From: an uncultured Bacteriovoracaceae bacterium | GTDB taxonomy: Bacteria; Bdellovibrionota; Bacteriovoracia; Bacteriovoracales; Bacteriovoracaceae | Assembly: GCA_938017795.1 (NCBI GenBank) | Contig: CALIJZ010000031.1 | Span: forward strand, 1 to 48,455 | DNA length: 48,455 nt | Reading direction: 5' to 3' | Shown here: in pieces, positions 7,153 through 15,989 of the stretch | Numbering within the stretch: position 1 is the stretch's first letter | Layout: every line of letters starts with the position of its first letter | Program-made: the position numbers and the translations under genes | The notes under the pieces: generated by a model | What the model was told of the DNA's origin: nothing | What the model saw: the letters and a program-made list of their open reading frames with translations, nothing else | Databases searched by the model: none

Positions 7153-9599
7153 TAAATTCTCCGAACATTATTATTTTCCCACTTTCCATCACCAAAGTTA
7201 ATATTAAAGTCTATTCCAAAACTATCATCTTTAGGTCGTTGCAAATAATAACCTGCTAAGTACCAACAATTATTATCTCCAAGATATTGCAAAGTAGACT
7301 TACGACTAATAAAGCTGCCTGTGGAAAAGTTTCTACCTTCATAAACTGAAGCGATAAAGTTTTTTCGGATTACTAGATCTACTCCCCAAGAGTATAGCTT
7401 CCTTTGAGAGAAGCCATTATAGCTATATCGATTCAGAAGCTTTAGATTTCCAAAATCATTTTTTAAAGTAATATCACCGATGAATTGCTCTGAGTCGTAA
7501 AAATAATAATTTTCTAACTTGAGATTGAACTTTGGGGTAAAATAATATCCAAACTCGCTACCTAGTCTTGTTAAATCGTTTGTAAACCCTGAGTTTTCAT
7601 TCAATTGATAACCTTGAGATAAATTCAAATAAGCTAGTTTTTGATAATGAAAATTATCCTCAGGGTAGCTAGCATTATTTTGGTAAGATGCTTTTTTATA
7701 TTTTTTTCTTATTAAAGAATGATTCCAAAATAAAGCAACGGTATTATTACTAAAAGGCATTTGAGTTCGACTATATTCTTGTCCTAAAAGATGTTCAGTT
7801 GATCTCACAGCATCCCACATATCAAACAAACTTCCTGTACTATTGATTTGATTTTTAAAATTAGCATTCCCACTTTCTTTTTCAAATGGAATATAAAAAT
7901 GAGAAAACTTAATTGTTTGCAAATGTTTTATTGAAGTTTGGTAATCAAATTGAATTTGTTCATTTTTTTTCAAGTCTAATTTTTCTAGATAACCAATAAC
8001 GCCTTCACTATTTTCCTGAGAACCTAAATTTGATTTTATTTTCTTGCTAGCTTTCCCATAAACCTTTCCTAAATCAATTGAAAAGCTAGTATCTAAAACC
8101 CCACTATATTTAAAGAAATCATCAGAAATACTTTTGTCAAAAAAGTATTTCTGAGCATCAAAACTATAATTCATATCAACCCTATAGCTACCAGGGTTTA
8201 AGACTTCTAAGTTTAGATCATTATTAAAGTTTACTCTTTTAGCATTTCTAATTATCCCCAAAGATTGTGGTGAGTCTTGACTAAAGTTTGATAATTTCAA
8301 GGATGAACTGGTATTCATATATCTTAAAAACTTGCTATTTCTATTAAAGACTTTAAATGGAGTCGTTGTCAGATATATCTTAGGTAATAAATTTACAGTA
8401 TTATCATTAAAGTCTAAAAATGTGTCATATTGGTCGACCTTATCAGAAAGGAAACTTTTTTTCATGCTCACTAAAGTACCAATATTAAAAACTTCTGATC
8501 TGTAATCAAAGAAAGTGCTTAGTCCATAATTTTCTTCAACTACATCAACTTGAGAAAAATCATTATGCTCATAATAAAAATCTAAATCACTGAAATTTTG
8601 AAGCTTCAAATGAAAGTTTGCGTTTTTCCAAAAACCAAAATTCATTTCATGCATTAAGCCATATCTATTTGGATTTTTTTGATAAGTATCATAGATATCA
8701 TCATATAAATACCTTACTTTTGTTTTTAAATAAGAGTTTGAATTAAATGCTTTTCTGAATTCAAAATCTCCACCCGGTCCATGTCTTGTCCTAAAAGTTG
8801 GTTCGAGAGTCATATCCATTGACTGATCTATTGCCCAAAAAAAAGGGATTTTAACAGAGTGACTAGTAATACTTTTTGTTATATTTGAATCAATATTACT
8901 TCGGAAATTCTTCCTCCTATATTCAGGAAGTAAAAAACCTGTTTGACGATTATTTTTGATAGGAAAAATAAAATATGGAATATAGAAAAAATCAACTCCC
9001 TTAATTCTAACCAAGGCCTCAGAAATATGAACATATTTTTTAAGTTGAATTCGAATTTTCTTCCCAAAAATCGTCCAAGATTCAGTGCAATCAAGACAAG
9101 TTGTAAACTCGGCGTTTTCTGTTAAGAATTCATCATCATTAATTTTTTTAATCGTACCAGCGATCACTTTAAACTCTGGAGAAATTAAACGAGCATTCTC
9201 AATTGAAATACTTCTTTTTTTATAATTATAATCAATTTTTGATCCATAAAGTGTTAGATCAGGGTTTACTAAACGAACATTACCTTCCAAGGTTAAATCA
9301 CCAGTTTCTTTTACAAAACGGGCCTTCTCTCCATAAAGCGTTTGATTCTCATCTACAATGACGACACTCCCCATAGCTTCAAAGATCGCTCCTTGGTTTT
9401 TGCTCATTCCTTTATTGGCGTAAATTTGGACTCTTTCAGAAATTTTTAGTTTTAAATTCACCTGAGAATAAACGTTTGGTGATATGAATATCGTGCAATA
9501 TATTAGAAATAAAATAATAAGACCCTGTAAAAAGAACCCTTTTTTTATCTCTACTTTGTGAATACTTATACGCCTCTTCCCAAGTTTCAATGACACCAA
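7149..9599 (-). CDS. lptD: LPS-assembly outer membrane protein LptD
   Basis: LptD is the outer-membrane barrel that inserts LPS into the outer leaflet. Residues 50-150 form an OstA/LptA-like beta-jellyroll with GEKARF, LTLEGNVRLVN and LTLYGSKIDY; the rest is long barrel-like alternating sequence with many aromatic residues. The signal peptide needs residues about 20-46 (KKGFFLQGLIILFLIY to VYSQ), and the first ATG lies beyond it, so the start must be one of TTG 9599, GTG 9596, TTG 9590 or a rare codon. AGGA precedes 9599 and GGGAAGAGG lies further in. The 5' end therefore overlaps folC by roughly 130-160 bases in another frame. The exact start is uncertain. Confidence 0.88.
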   Translation of the reverse strand: MVSLKLGKRRISIHKVEIKKGFFLQGLIILFLIYCTIFISPNVYSQVNLKLKISERVQIYANKGMSKNQGAIFEAMGSVVIVDENQTLYGEKARFVKETGDLTLEGNVRLVNPDLTLYGSKIDYNYKKRSISIENARLISPEFKVIAGTIKKINDDEFLTENAEFTTCLDCTESWTIFGKKIRIQLKKYVHISEALVRIKGVDFFYIPYFIFPIKNNRQTGFLLPEYRRKNFRSNIDSNITKSITSHSVKIPFFWAIDQSMDMTLEPTFRTRHGPGGDFEFRKAFNSNSYLKTKVRYLYDDIYDTYQKNPNRYGLMHEMNFGFWKNANFHLKLQNFSDLDFYYEHNDFSQVDVVEENYGLSTFFDYRSEVFNIGTLVSMKKSFLSDKVDQYDTFLDFNDNTVNLLPKIYLTTTPFKVFNRNSKFLRYMNTSSSLKLSNFSQDSPQSLGIIRNAKRVNFNNDLNLEVLNPGSYRVDMNYSFDAQKYFFDKSISDDFFKYSGVLDTSFSIDLGKVYGKASKKIKSNLGSQENSEGVIGYLEKLDLKKNEQIQFDYQTSIKHLQTIKFSHFYIPFEKESGNANFKNQINSTGSLFDMWDAVRSTEHLLGQEYSRTQMPFSNNTVALFWNHSLIRKKYKKASYQNNASYPEDNFHYQKLAYLNLSQGYQLNENSGFTNDLTRLGSEFGYYFTPKFNLKLENYYFYDSEQFIGDITLKNDFGNLKLLNRYSYNGFSQRKLYSWGVDLVIRKNFIASVYEGRNFSTGSFISRKSTLQYLGDNNCWYLAGYYLQRPKDDSFGIDFNINFGDGKWENNNVRRIY

Positions 9600-10692
9600 T
9601 CCTATCGGAGTTTATTGATTCTGCGATTCCTCTTAAGGTTTCAAAATCAATAGATTTTATATGATCAAATGAAGTTACTAATATTTTACAATTTTTATTT
9701 GAATAGGCCAATAACGATTTGAGAATATGAGAAATATCTATTGGGCTTCTTCGAGAGCTTGAATAAACTATTAAATCTGGCTTTATACCCTTCTTACAAA
9801 TATCTTTGCCTAATTGTCTAATTCCTTCAATATTATGACTACCTGATAAGTATATGTCGCATTTTTCAAAGCTAAATTTCCAATTTCTTAAAATTGGCTG
9901 AGATTCATGATGTTCAAACCTGGGCAGACCAAGCTCTATAGAAATTAAGTTAGAAATTTTATAATTATAATCATGAAAGTTATCTTGAGAATCTACTAAT
10001 TGCTGATCAAAAATTCCAATCTCAAAAACTTGATTTAACCGACAATATTTTTTAATGAGACCTTGTAAATACTTTTGTTTAACTCCATGAATTAATATTT
10101 GTTTTTTTCGAGTTATTGCTAATTTTTCAAATAATATTTCTCTTAGAGTTGATCCTAAATATTCTTGATGATCTCGTGAGATAGAAACTATTGCACTGAT
10201 ATCAGCATCAAATAAATTTGTCGCATCTAATCTTCCTCCGAGTCCAACTTCTAAGATCAAAAATCCTACTTTTTTTTTGTTGATCCAACTTAGAAAAACA
10301 TAAAATAAAAACTCATAAAAACTCAGCTTATAATTATTTTTTACTAAGTAAGAATAACAGTGCTCAATATTTTTTTCTAAATCTTTATAAGATATAACTT
10401 CGCCATTAAATATAAACCTCTCTCTTATCGATAAAATATGTGGTGAGGACCATAAACCAAATTGTTTTTTTGCAAGACGAAGTTTTTGACTAACATTATA
10501 ACTAACTTCACCTTTTCCGTTAGTTCCCCCAATAATTATGACTTTTGCTTGATTGTTTTTTATAAGATCTTTAAAGATTGGTTGAATCCGGGTTAGGCCT
10601 CTATCAAGAGCATCACCATAATTTTCAAATCCGATTTCTTCTTTTAGAAATTTTAAAATTTTTTCTTCAAAGTTTGGATCAAAATCAATCAT
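9436..10692 (-). CDS. folC: Folylpolyglutamate/dihydrofolate synthase-like Mur ligase (FolC)
   Basis: FolC adds glutamate to (dihydro)folate using ATP. The Mur-ligase P-loop GGTNGKGE is at residues 55-62, followed by LEVGLGGRLDATN, SRDHQEYLG and SGSHNIEGI. These match FolC in position, but several usual residues differ: GKGS is GKGE, EKAGI is EKLAI, and DGAHNP is SGSHNI. It is either a divergent FolC or a relative. The usual last strand is present (VLFTGSYYFI), so the C-terminus is real and is encoded within the lptD 5' region. It overlaps accD by 4 bases. Confidence 0.82.
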   Translation of the reverse strand: MIDFDPNFEEKILKFLKEEIGFENYGDALDRGLTRIQPIFKDLIKNNQAKVIIIGGTNGKGEVSYNVSQKLRLAKKQFGLWSSPHILSIRERFIFNGEVISYKDLEKNIEHCYSYLVKNNYKLSFYEFLFYVFLSWINKKKVGFLILEVGLGGRLDATNLFDADISAIVSISRDHQEYLGSTLREILFEKLAITRKKQILIHGVKQKYLQGLIKKYCRLNQVFEIGIFDQQLVDSQDNFHDYNYKISNLISIELGLPRFEHHESQPILRNWKFSFEKCDIYLSGSHNIEGIRQLGKDICKKGIKPDLIVYSSSRRSPIDISHILKSLLAYSNKNCKILVTSFDHIKSIDFETLRGIAESINSDRIGVIETWEEAYKYSQSRDKKRVLFTGSYYFISNILHDIHITKRLFSGEFKTKNF

Positions 10693-11534
10693 GAAAGAAA
10701 ATTTAAAAAATAATGAATCTTTTCTTTAAGTTTAGTTCGGTGAATAACTTGATCAACAAATCCATGATCTTTTAAAAATTCTGACCTTTGAAATCCCTTA
10801 GGTAGCTTTTGTCTCATCGATTGTTCAATGACTCTAGGGCCAGCAAATCCTATTAAAGAATTTGGTTCAGTAATATTTAGATCTCCAAGCATAGAAAAAC
10901 TTGCTGCACATCCTCCGGTAGTTGGATCAGTCAAAAGTGAAATATAGGGAATTGCAGCATCTCGTAATTTTTTTCTACAACTTAAAGTTTTAGCCATTTG
11001 CATAAGTGAGAGAATTCCTTCCTGCATCCTAGCTCCTCCAGAAGCGCTAATAATGAGACAAGGGACTTTTTTCTCTAAAGAATATTCCATAGTTTGAGCA
11101 ATTAACTCTCCACAAACAACACCCATTGATCCTCCCATAAAAGGGAAATTCATGATTGCACATGATACTTCTATGTCATTAATTTTACCAAGTAATCTTA
11201 TTACACTCTCATTATCTCTGGTCTTATTTTTGTACTTAACTAACCTTTCTTTATAATTTAACTTATCTTCAAACTCTAGAGGGTCTTTACTTTGTAATTT
11301 AGAATCAAAGACTTTCACTGATCCTTCATCAAAAATAAGATCTACTCTCTCACGCCAAGAAATTCGATAATGATAATCACAAAAAGGGCAAACGTTTATA
11401 TTATTAATAAGTTTTTCAGTGCTTAAAATCTCTTGGCACTTTGTACACTTCTTCCAAATTCCAGTTAAGCCACTATTAGAACCTTTTTTGGTATTTTTTA
11501 ATTTCGGATTTTCAATTTTTTCAAACCATGCCAT
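10689..11534 (-). CDS. accD: Acetyl-CoA carboxylase carboxyltransferase subunit beta
   Basis: AccD forms, with AccA, the carboxyltransferase that makes malonyl-CoA for fatty-acid synthesis. The N-terminal zinc ribbon has Cys30, Cys33, Cys49 and Cys52 (CTKC, CPFC). The crotonase-like core shows SASGGARMQEG and LTDPTTGGCAASF, typical of AccD. The length of 281 is normal. accD next to folC is a widespread gene order, and the two overlap by 4 bases here. accA is not in the window. Confidence 0.95.
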   Translation of the reverse strand: MAWFEKIENPKLKNTKKGSNSGLTGIWKKCTKCQEILSTEKLINNINVCPFCDYHYRISWRERVDLIFDEGSVKVFDSKLQSKDPLEFEDKLNYKERLVKYKNKTRDNESVIRLLGKINDIEVSCAIMNFPFMGGSMGVVCGELIAQTMEYSLEKKVPCLIISASGGARMQEGILSLMQMAKTLSCRKKLRDAAIPYISLLTDPTTGGCAASFSMLGDLNITEPNSLIGFAGPRVIEQSMRQKLPKGFQRSEFLKDHGFVDQVIHRTKLKEKIHYFLNFLS

Positions 11535-11552
11535 AGATCAATTTTATCCTCT

Positions 11553-12407
11553 TTAAAACTTATCGCCTACTAATTCTTTATACATCTCTTTACTGTCAAT
11601 ACTTAAAATCTCACCTAATAACTTTGCTAGGTCTTTCTTTTTTCCTTGATTGTTTAGAACATTTCTAGCTAGCTGCTGTAAATGCTCGTTATCAAGATTG
11701 TTTTCTTCTTGATTCTGAGCTTCGAGAGTTAAAACAAATTCCCCTCTAAAATCAATTTCAGTAAAATCAATTTCGGTTGGATGATTATATCTATAGACAT
11801 TTTGAAAAGTCTTAGTGATCTCTTTTACAATACTAACTCGAAAATTTAATTGCGTTTCAATTAATAGTTTAAGAGTCGCTTCTAATCGTCTTGGAGATTC
11901 AAAGATGATACTTGTCCCTCTATATTGATAAAGGCTTTTAAAAATCTCTTTAATTTGAGAATCTTTTCTTGGTAAAAAACCTATGAATTGAAAAGGTTGC
12001 GAGCGTAAACCACTTAATTCTAAAGCACTAATAACTGAACTAATTCCACCAATAGAATCTATCGCTACGTTATTTTCAAGGCAATATCTAACTAATGGGT
12101 AAGCGGGATCAGATACTATAGGGCTTCCAGCTTCACTTACAAAATAGACATCTCGATGGTTTTTTAAAATTTCAAAGATTTCTTTATATTTTTTTTCATG
12201 AGAGTGATCATGAAAAGAAATAATTCTCTTTTGAGTCGCATCTATACTGAAGTGATCAAGTAATCTTTTAAATGTCCTCGTATCTTCGCTGACAAATAAC
12301 TCTTTGGATTTAAGAACCTCTAAGGCCCTCAAACTAATATCTTCTGGGTTTCCTATAGGAAGGGTTAATAAAACAAGTGATCCAAAATTTCCTACGACTG
12401 ACTGCAT
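11553..12407 (-). CDS. rsmI: 16S rRNA (cytidine-1402-2'-O)-methyltransferase
   Basis: RsmI methylates the 2'-O of C1402 in the decoding centre of 16S rRNA using SAM. The tetrapyrrole-methylase fold is clear: LVLLTLPIGNPEDISLRA at the start, VSEDTRTFKRLL, VSEAGSPIVSDPAYPLV and FESPRRLEATL. A longer reading from GTG 12434 adds nine residues, but ATG 12407 has GAGGAG directly before it and starts where homologues start, so I chose it. It lies 18 bases upstream of accD on the same strand and is divergent from the STAS gene. Confidence 0.93.
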   Translation of the reverse strand: MQSVVGNFGSLVLLTLPIGNPEDISLRALEVLKSKELFVSEDTRTFKRLLDHFSIDATQKRIISFHDHSHEKKYKEIFEILKNHRDVYFVSEAGSPIVSDPAYPLVRYCLENNVAIDSIGGISSVISALELSGLRSQPFQFIGFLPRKDSQIKEIFKSLYQYRGTSIIFESPRRLEATLKLLIETQLNFRVSIVKEITKTFQNVYRYNHPTEIDFTEIDFRGEFVLTLEAQNQEENNLDNEHLQQLARNVLNNQGKKKDLAKLLGEILSIDSKEMYKELVGDKF

Positions 12408-12479
12408 TATCTCCTCTTGGTAGAATATGAACACAAGATTACAACGTGAGTAAATGTTTTACAAAATTAAGGAGTTGAA

Positions 12480-12857
12480 ATGTCTATTAAGGCCACTATT
12501 TTACGAGATTCAGTAGGTAATATCATAGTTCAACTCAAAGGATACCTAGATTATGCTAGCTCAAGACCTCTTCGAGAGACACTTGAAGACGTCTATCTAA
12601 GCTATAATAACGTTGATATCAAGATTGATATGTCTGGAGTGAGCTTTATAGGAAGCTCCGGAATCAGCCATTACGTCAATACCATGAAATCCATTTATCA
12701 AACTGAACTTAAGGTCATTCAGCTAACCAACGTAGACAAGGACTTTAAAAGAGTGTTTGAGCTTTATGGTTTAAGTAATAATATTGTTGAAATAGAAAAT
12801 TTCGATCTTGATGATGACTGGCAATCAAAGCTTAAAAGTAAGTCGACAAGGGTCTAG
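12480..12857 (+). CDS. STAS-domain protein (anti-sigma-factor antagonist type)
   Basis: A single STAS domain of 125 residues. The core reads KIDMSGVSFIGSSGISHYV, with Ser59 in the position that partner kinases phosphorylate in SpoIIAA-type antagonists. These small proteins bind an anti-sigma factor or switch kinase when unphosphorylated. The acidic C-terminus (DLDDDW) and basic last residues are not part of the domain. No anti-sigma kinase or phosphatase gene is next to it. A strong Shine-Dalgarno (AAGGAG) precedes the ATG. Confidence 0.85.
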   Translation: MSIKATILRDSVGNIIVQLKGYLDYASSRPLRETLEDVYLSYNNVDIKIDMSGVSFIGSSGISHYVNTMKSIYQTELKVIQLTNVDKDFKRVFELYGLSNNIVEIENFDLDDDWQSKLKSKSTRV

Positions 12858-12914
12858 TTTTTTATCTAGAAAGTTACTTTGAGAGTTAAAAAAAAATAAA
12901 TATATACATCCAAA

Positions 12915-13691
12915 TTACTTGCCTCTGGCTCGACCTCTCTTAGGTTCTAATTCTTGAACTTTATTATTAAAAAATCGCTTTTTAAATACTTCCCTCTTGG
13001 AATCATAGATTACTCTTTCTAAAATTCGATCTTCATCAGAGAACATAAAAGATTTCAAGTGAAGATTTAATGGATATGGATTATCAAATATATTACATAT
13101 CGCCTCACAATTATCTATTTCTTGAAACTCGCAATTTTGAGGCTTATATTTATACTTGTTGTTATAAGGATAAATAAAGTCTTTATGATTAAAGTCTGCA
13201 ATACCTTTGCTATAAGCAACAACATTAAATTCTTTAGCTAAACTCCCTTCAATACTATCTTTTACACAATATCCACCGTTTGCACCCAGAATCACAAGGT
13301 TACGAACATTTAAGTCATTCAAAGCTTTTGATATCTCCTTTACAGACATATTATAATCAGAGAACATTCCATCTCTATTTTTAATAAAAGTTTTTTGATT
13401 TCCATAGCCTTTAAGAGCTTTCTTTAGATCTTTGTTTGTTTCTCCAAATGTTACATATTCAATAACAAGAATTGGTATATTCCTTGATTTTGCATCGTTA
13501 ATAATTTCGATTTGATGACTAATAATCTGATCAACTTTCAATATATTTGATGGTCTTTTATGAAATCCACCCCTGGTAACAAACTTAGGCTGCATATCAA
13601 TAATCACAACCGCTGAATTTTGTTTTACTTCTTGAGGGTAACTAACCATTGATATTGAGATTAGTAGACTGAATAGATGTATATAGCTCAC
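12915..13691 (-). CDS. Secreted isochorismatase-like cysteine hydrolase
   Basis: A 258-residue protein of the isochorismatase/nicotinamidase superfamily. The catalytic triad is complete: Asp32 (VVIIDMQ), Lys104 (FIKNRDGMF) and Cys142 (GANGGYCVKDS). Unusually for this mostly cytoplasmic family, the first 20 residues look like a signal peptide (LFSLLISISMVSYPQ). The C-terminal 80 residues with several cysteines and a basic end (KRGRARGK) are extra. The substrate is unknown. The GTG start at 13691 has no clear ribosome binding site. It is flanked by a convergent STAS gene and the yraN group. Confidence 0.75.
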   Translation of the reverse strand: MSYIHLFSLLISISMVSYPQEVKQNSAVVIIDMQPKFVTRGGFHKRPSNILKVDQIISHQIEIINDAKSRNIPILVIEYVTFGETNKDLKKALKGYGNQKTFIKNRDGMFSDYNMSVKEISKALNDLNVRNLVILGANGGYCVKDSIEGSLAKEFNVVAYSKGIADFNHKDFIYPYNNKYKYKPQNCEFQEIDNCEAICNIFDNPYPLNLHLKSFMFSDEDRILERVIYDSKREVFKKRFFNNKVQELEPKRGRARGK

Positions 13692-13755
13692 ATTGTATTA
13701 TCGGATGATATTTAAAAGTACTTGAGTATATTCTAAGATCAAAAAGACTATAAAG

Positions 13756-14040
13756 TTACTTCCTTGAAATCGTTAAGTTAACTGGTATATCTAAAATAAG
13801 AGATAAAAACCTTTGTGAACTTCTAAGCCTTTTCATTTGATAAGCTGAAGGCCCAATATTTTTTGAGCTCTTAGCCTCTACTAGAACCAATCTATTCTTT
13901 GAAAAATATGCAATATCAATTTGTCCACAACCTCTTGAACGAAGCAGAGTTGATGAAATTAAACAAGCCGGAAATCGAGAATGAAAACGCTCTGAGAGTT
14001 CTTTTTCAAAGTCTTGCCCAGATTTATAACTCAAGAACAA
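13756..14040 (-). CDS. YraN-family (UPF0102) endonuclease-like protein
   Basis: A 94-residue restriction-endonuclease-like protein. A Glu in FEKEL (residue 13 region), Asp42 in GQIDIAYF and Glu55-x-Lys57 in LVLVEAKSS match the GEIDLI...VEVK core of YraN. It is somewhat short for the family. The position straight after rnhB, with a 10-base overlap, is the classic context for yraN and supports the call. The family's role is not settled; a DNA recombination or repair function is often assumed. Confidence 0.75.
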   Translation of the reverse strand: MFLSYKSGQDFEKELSERFHSRFPACLISSTLLRSRGCGQIDIAYFSKNRLVLVEAKSSKNIGPSAYQMKRLRSSQRFLSLILDIPVNLTISRK

Positions 14041-14747
14041 TGCTCTCGAACACCTTTAAAACTTTTTCTATGAATATCTAAGACCCCAAGATTAATTATC
14101 GCTTCCTTATGAGACTTTGTTGGATAGCCACTATGTTTTTCAAAACCATAACCTGGGTATAGATCACCCATTTGATCCATTAAAAAATCTCTATACTCTT
14201 TAGCAATAATAGATGAAAGCGCAATAAAGACAGACTTCAAATCTCCCTTGATTAGTGATGAAATTTTATTAAAGCCTTTTTTATGAAAAACTTTATTCCC
14301 ATCTAATAGAGCATAAGCTCTAAGATCAGATCTACCTCTATAAGTAATTGAAAGTGCTCTTTTCATAGACAATAAAGAAGCTTGTAGGATATTAATTTCA
14401 TCAATTTCTTTTTCATTACAACTGGCTATTGCAAAGCCCAAGTATTTATTTATGCTATAGAGTTTATTTTCTTTTAAAGTCTTTAGATCAATATTCATCT
14501 CATCTAAAATAGCTAATCTCTTCTTTTGATTCAATTTCTTTGAGTCAGTTACATTGATATTTTTTAAAAATGAAATTTGCTCTCCTGCACCGTCAGGAAA
14601 AAGATAAACGCAACTTGAAACAACCGGACCAGCAAGTGGACCTCGTCCGACCTCATCGCAATAACAAAAAATCTCACCATCTAGGTGAGATTTAATATAT
14701 TCTAAATCTGAAAATTTTGAATTACTTTCTAGTGAAGTCGATTGCAA
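14031..14747 (-). CDS. rnhB: Ribonuclease HII
   Basis: RNase HII cuts the RNA strand of RNA-DNA hybrids and starts removal of single ribonucleotides from DNA. Motifs seen: YCDEVGRGPLAGPV with catalytic Asp31-Glu32, DSKKLNQKKR, ALLDGNK with the third acid, IIAKEYRD, and YPGYGFEKHSGYPTKSH. The only usable start is the TTG at 14747, inside the end of rplS (26-base overlap), since no ATG precedes the first motif. rplS-rnhB-yraN is a common operon order. Confidence 0.94.
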   Translation of the reverse strand: MQSTSLESNSKFSDLEYIKSHLDGEIFCYCDEVGRGPLAGPVVSSCVYLFPDGAGEQISFLKNINVTDSKKLNQKKRLAILDEMNIDLKTLKENKLYSINKYLGFAIASCNEKEIDEINILQASLLSMKRALSITYRGRSDLRAYALLDGNKVFHKKGFNKISSLIKGDLKSVFIALSSIIAKEYRDFLMDQMGDLYPGYGFEKHSGYPTKSHKEAIINLGVLDIHRKSFKGVREHCS

Positions 14748-15084
14748 CTCTAGCTTCTTTACCTGTTCTATCTCTAAGATGGAATAGTTTAGCTCTTCTA
14801 GCTTTACCTCGAGAAGTTACTTCTATTTTGTCGATGATTGATGCGTGGAATGGGAAAGTTCTCTCAACTCCAATACCATCTGACATTTTTCTAATAATGA
14901 AATGACCATTAATAGAGTTTCTTTCTTTCATCCCTATACAGATTCCTTTAAACAATTGAATTCTTGTCTTTGATCCTTCTACAATTTTAACGTGAACTGC
15001 TAAAGAGTCTCCTGTTTTAAATTCAGGAAATTTTGTAACATTTGGGTTTAAATGTTCAGCATTGATTTTATCAATTAGATTCAT
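14722..15084 (-). CDS. rplS: Ribosomal protein bL19
   Basis: bL19 sits at the 30S-50S interface of the ribosome. The 120-residue sequence shows the family pattern: FKTGDSLAVHVKIVEGSKTRIQ, FKGICIG, FIIRKMSDGIGVERTFPFH and a basic RGKARRAKLFHLRDR end. An ATG start with AAGAAGG upstream is clear. It heads the rplS-rnhB-yraN group and has a good promoter about 80 bases upstream. In many bacteria rplS follows trmD directly; here the rpsP-trmD operon is separate, about 4 kb away. Confidence 0.97.
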   Translation of the reverse strand: MNLIDKINAEHLNPNVTKFPEFKTGDSLAVHVKIVEGSKTRIQLFKGICIGMKERNSINGHFIIRKMSDGIGVERTFPFHASIIDKIEVTSRGKARRAKLFHLRDRTGKEARVAIDFTRK

Positions 15085-15170
15085 ACTTACCTTCTTATGG
15101 TTTAAATCATCCCGTGGGTCAGAACTTCAACTTTTTAGATGCCCAGAGGGAATGTCTTTTTAATTAGGTG

Positions 15171-15199
15171 AAATTATCGATAATTGGGCAAGTTGTCAA
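15171..15199 (-). promoter_or_regulatory. Sigma-70-type promoter of rplS-rnhB-yraN
   Basis: On the minus strand a perfect TTGACA (15194-15199) and TAATTT (15171-15176) are 17 bases apart. Transcription would start near 15164, giving a leader of about 80 bases before rplS. Confidence 0.6.
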
Positions 15200-15251
15200 T
15201 TGTGCGAAGATATACTCAGTGCACAATAGTTAGGAATCAGGAAGCCTGTCT

Positions 15252-15980
15252 CTAATATCTAGATAACTCAAGGTTGAGATAGTCAATACTCGGATTTACA
15301 GTACCTTCTATTAATGGAGTCCAAAACTTAGAAGTAAATAACTTGTAGAATTCCCCTATTGTAATGATTTGCCCATCTCCATCTCTAAAATTTCCATTTT
15401 TAATTGAACAAATGGCTTTTGGACTACTAGGCTTTTTTCCAAAATAAACAATATTTTCGCCCTGCTCACTCAATACTTTAATAGAAAACAAGGTTTTCCC
15501 ATCATCTCTATTTTTTCTGAAATACGTATAAGAGTTATTTTTATCAACGATTTTTTTTACCGACCAAAGAGTAAATTCATCGTCTTTATATTTCCTATAA
15601 TATTTATAATTTGTATTATTTTTTTCAAACCTCCTGGTGGAAAAAATAACACGATCATTACTTTTACCATGCCGAAGATAATAAAAAGAACTTGAGCTAT
15701 TTTCAAATACTCGCTCGGAAAAAGAAGGTACTCCAAATTGAAACTCTTTGAAATATGTAAAGCTACCATCAGCATTTGAAAATAAATCAATAAAATAATT
15801 CTCAGATTTCTTATCAACAATATTTTTTATACAGTTACTCATTTTCTGATGTATAAAGTTAGAGTCTCGCAAAATCTTCTGCATAGACTGTATTTTCAAA
15901 TTACAATTCTCACCTGCTTGTAAACCTAAAGAAATTAAGACAAAAAAGATACAAGCTTGAAAACTATGAAGGTGACTCAT
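15252..15980 (-). CDS. Secreted protein with tandem Tyr/Phe-rich repeats
   Basis: A 242-residue protein with a signal peptide (about residues 1-22, ending LGLQAG). Residues 75-185 contain about four imperfect repeats of 25-27 residues built on a pattern like Y-x-Y-F/Y-R-K-x-x-D-D-x-x-T-L-x-S-x-K, for example YKYYRKYKDDEFTLWSVK and YTYFRKNRDDGKTLFSIK. Each repeat looks like a short beta hairpin, so a beta-sheet or propeller-like fold is possible. I do not recognise the family. A perfect AT-only inverted repeat lies just before its start. Confidence 0.65.
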   Translation of the reverse strand: MSHLHSFQACIFFVLISLGLQAGENCNLKIQSMQKILRDSNFIHQKMSNCIKNIVDKKSENYFIDLFSNADGSFTYFKEFQFGVPSFSERVFENSSSSFYYLRHGKSNDRVIFSTRRFEKNNTNYKYYRKYKDDEFTLWSVKKIVDKNNSYTYFRKNRDDGKTLFSIKVLSEQGENIVYFGKKPSSPKAICSIKNGNFRDGDGQIITIGEFYKLFTSKFWTPLIEGTVNPSIDYLNLELSRY

Positions 15981-15989
15981 AAAAATCCT

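Noticed and set aside
12853-12870. TCTAG...CTAGA hairpin after the STAS gene
   Set aside because: Five-base arms, A/T loop and no following U-run; too weak to call a terminator.
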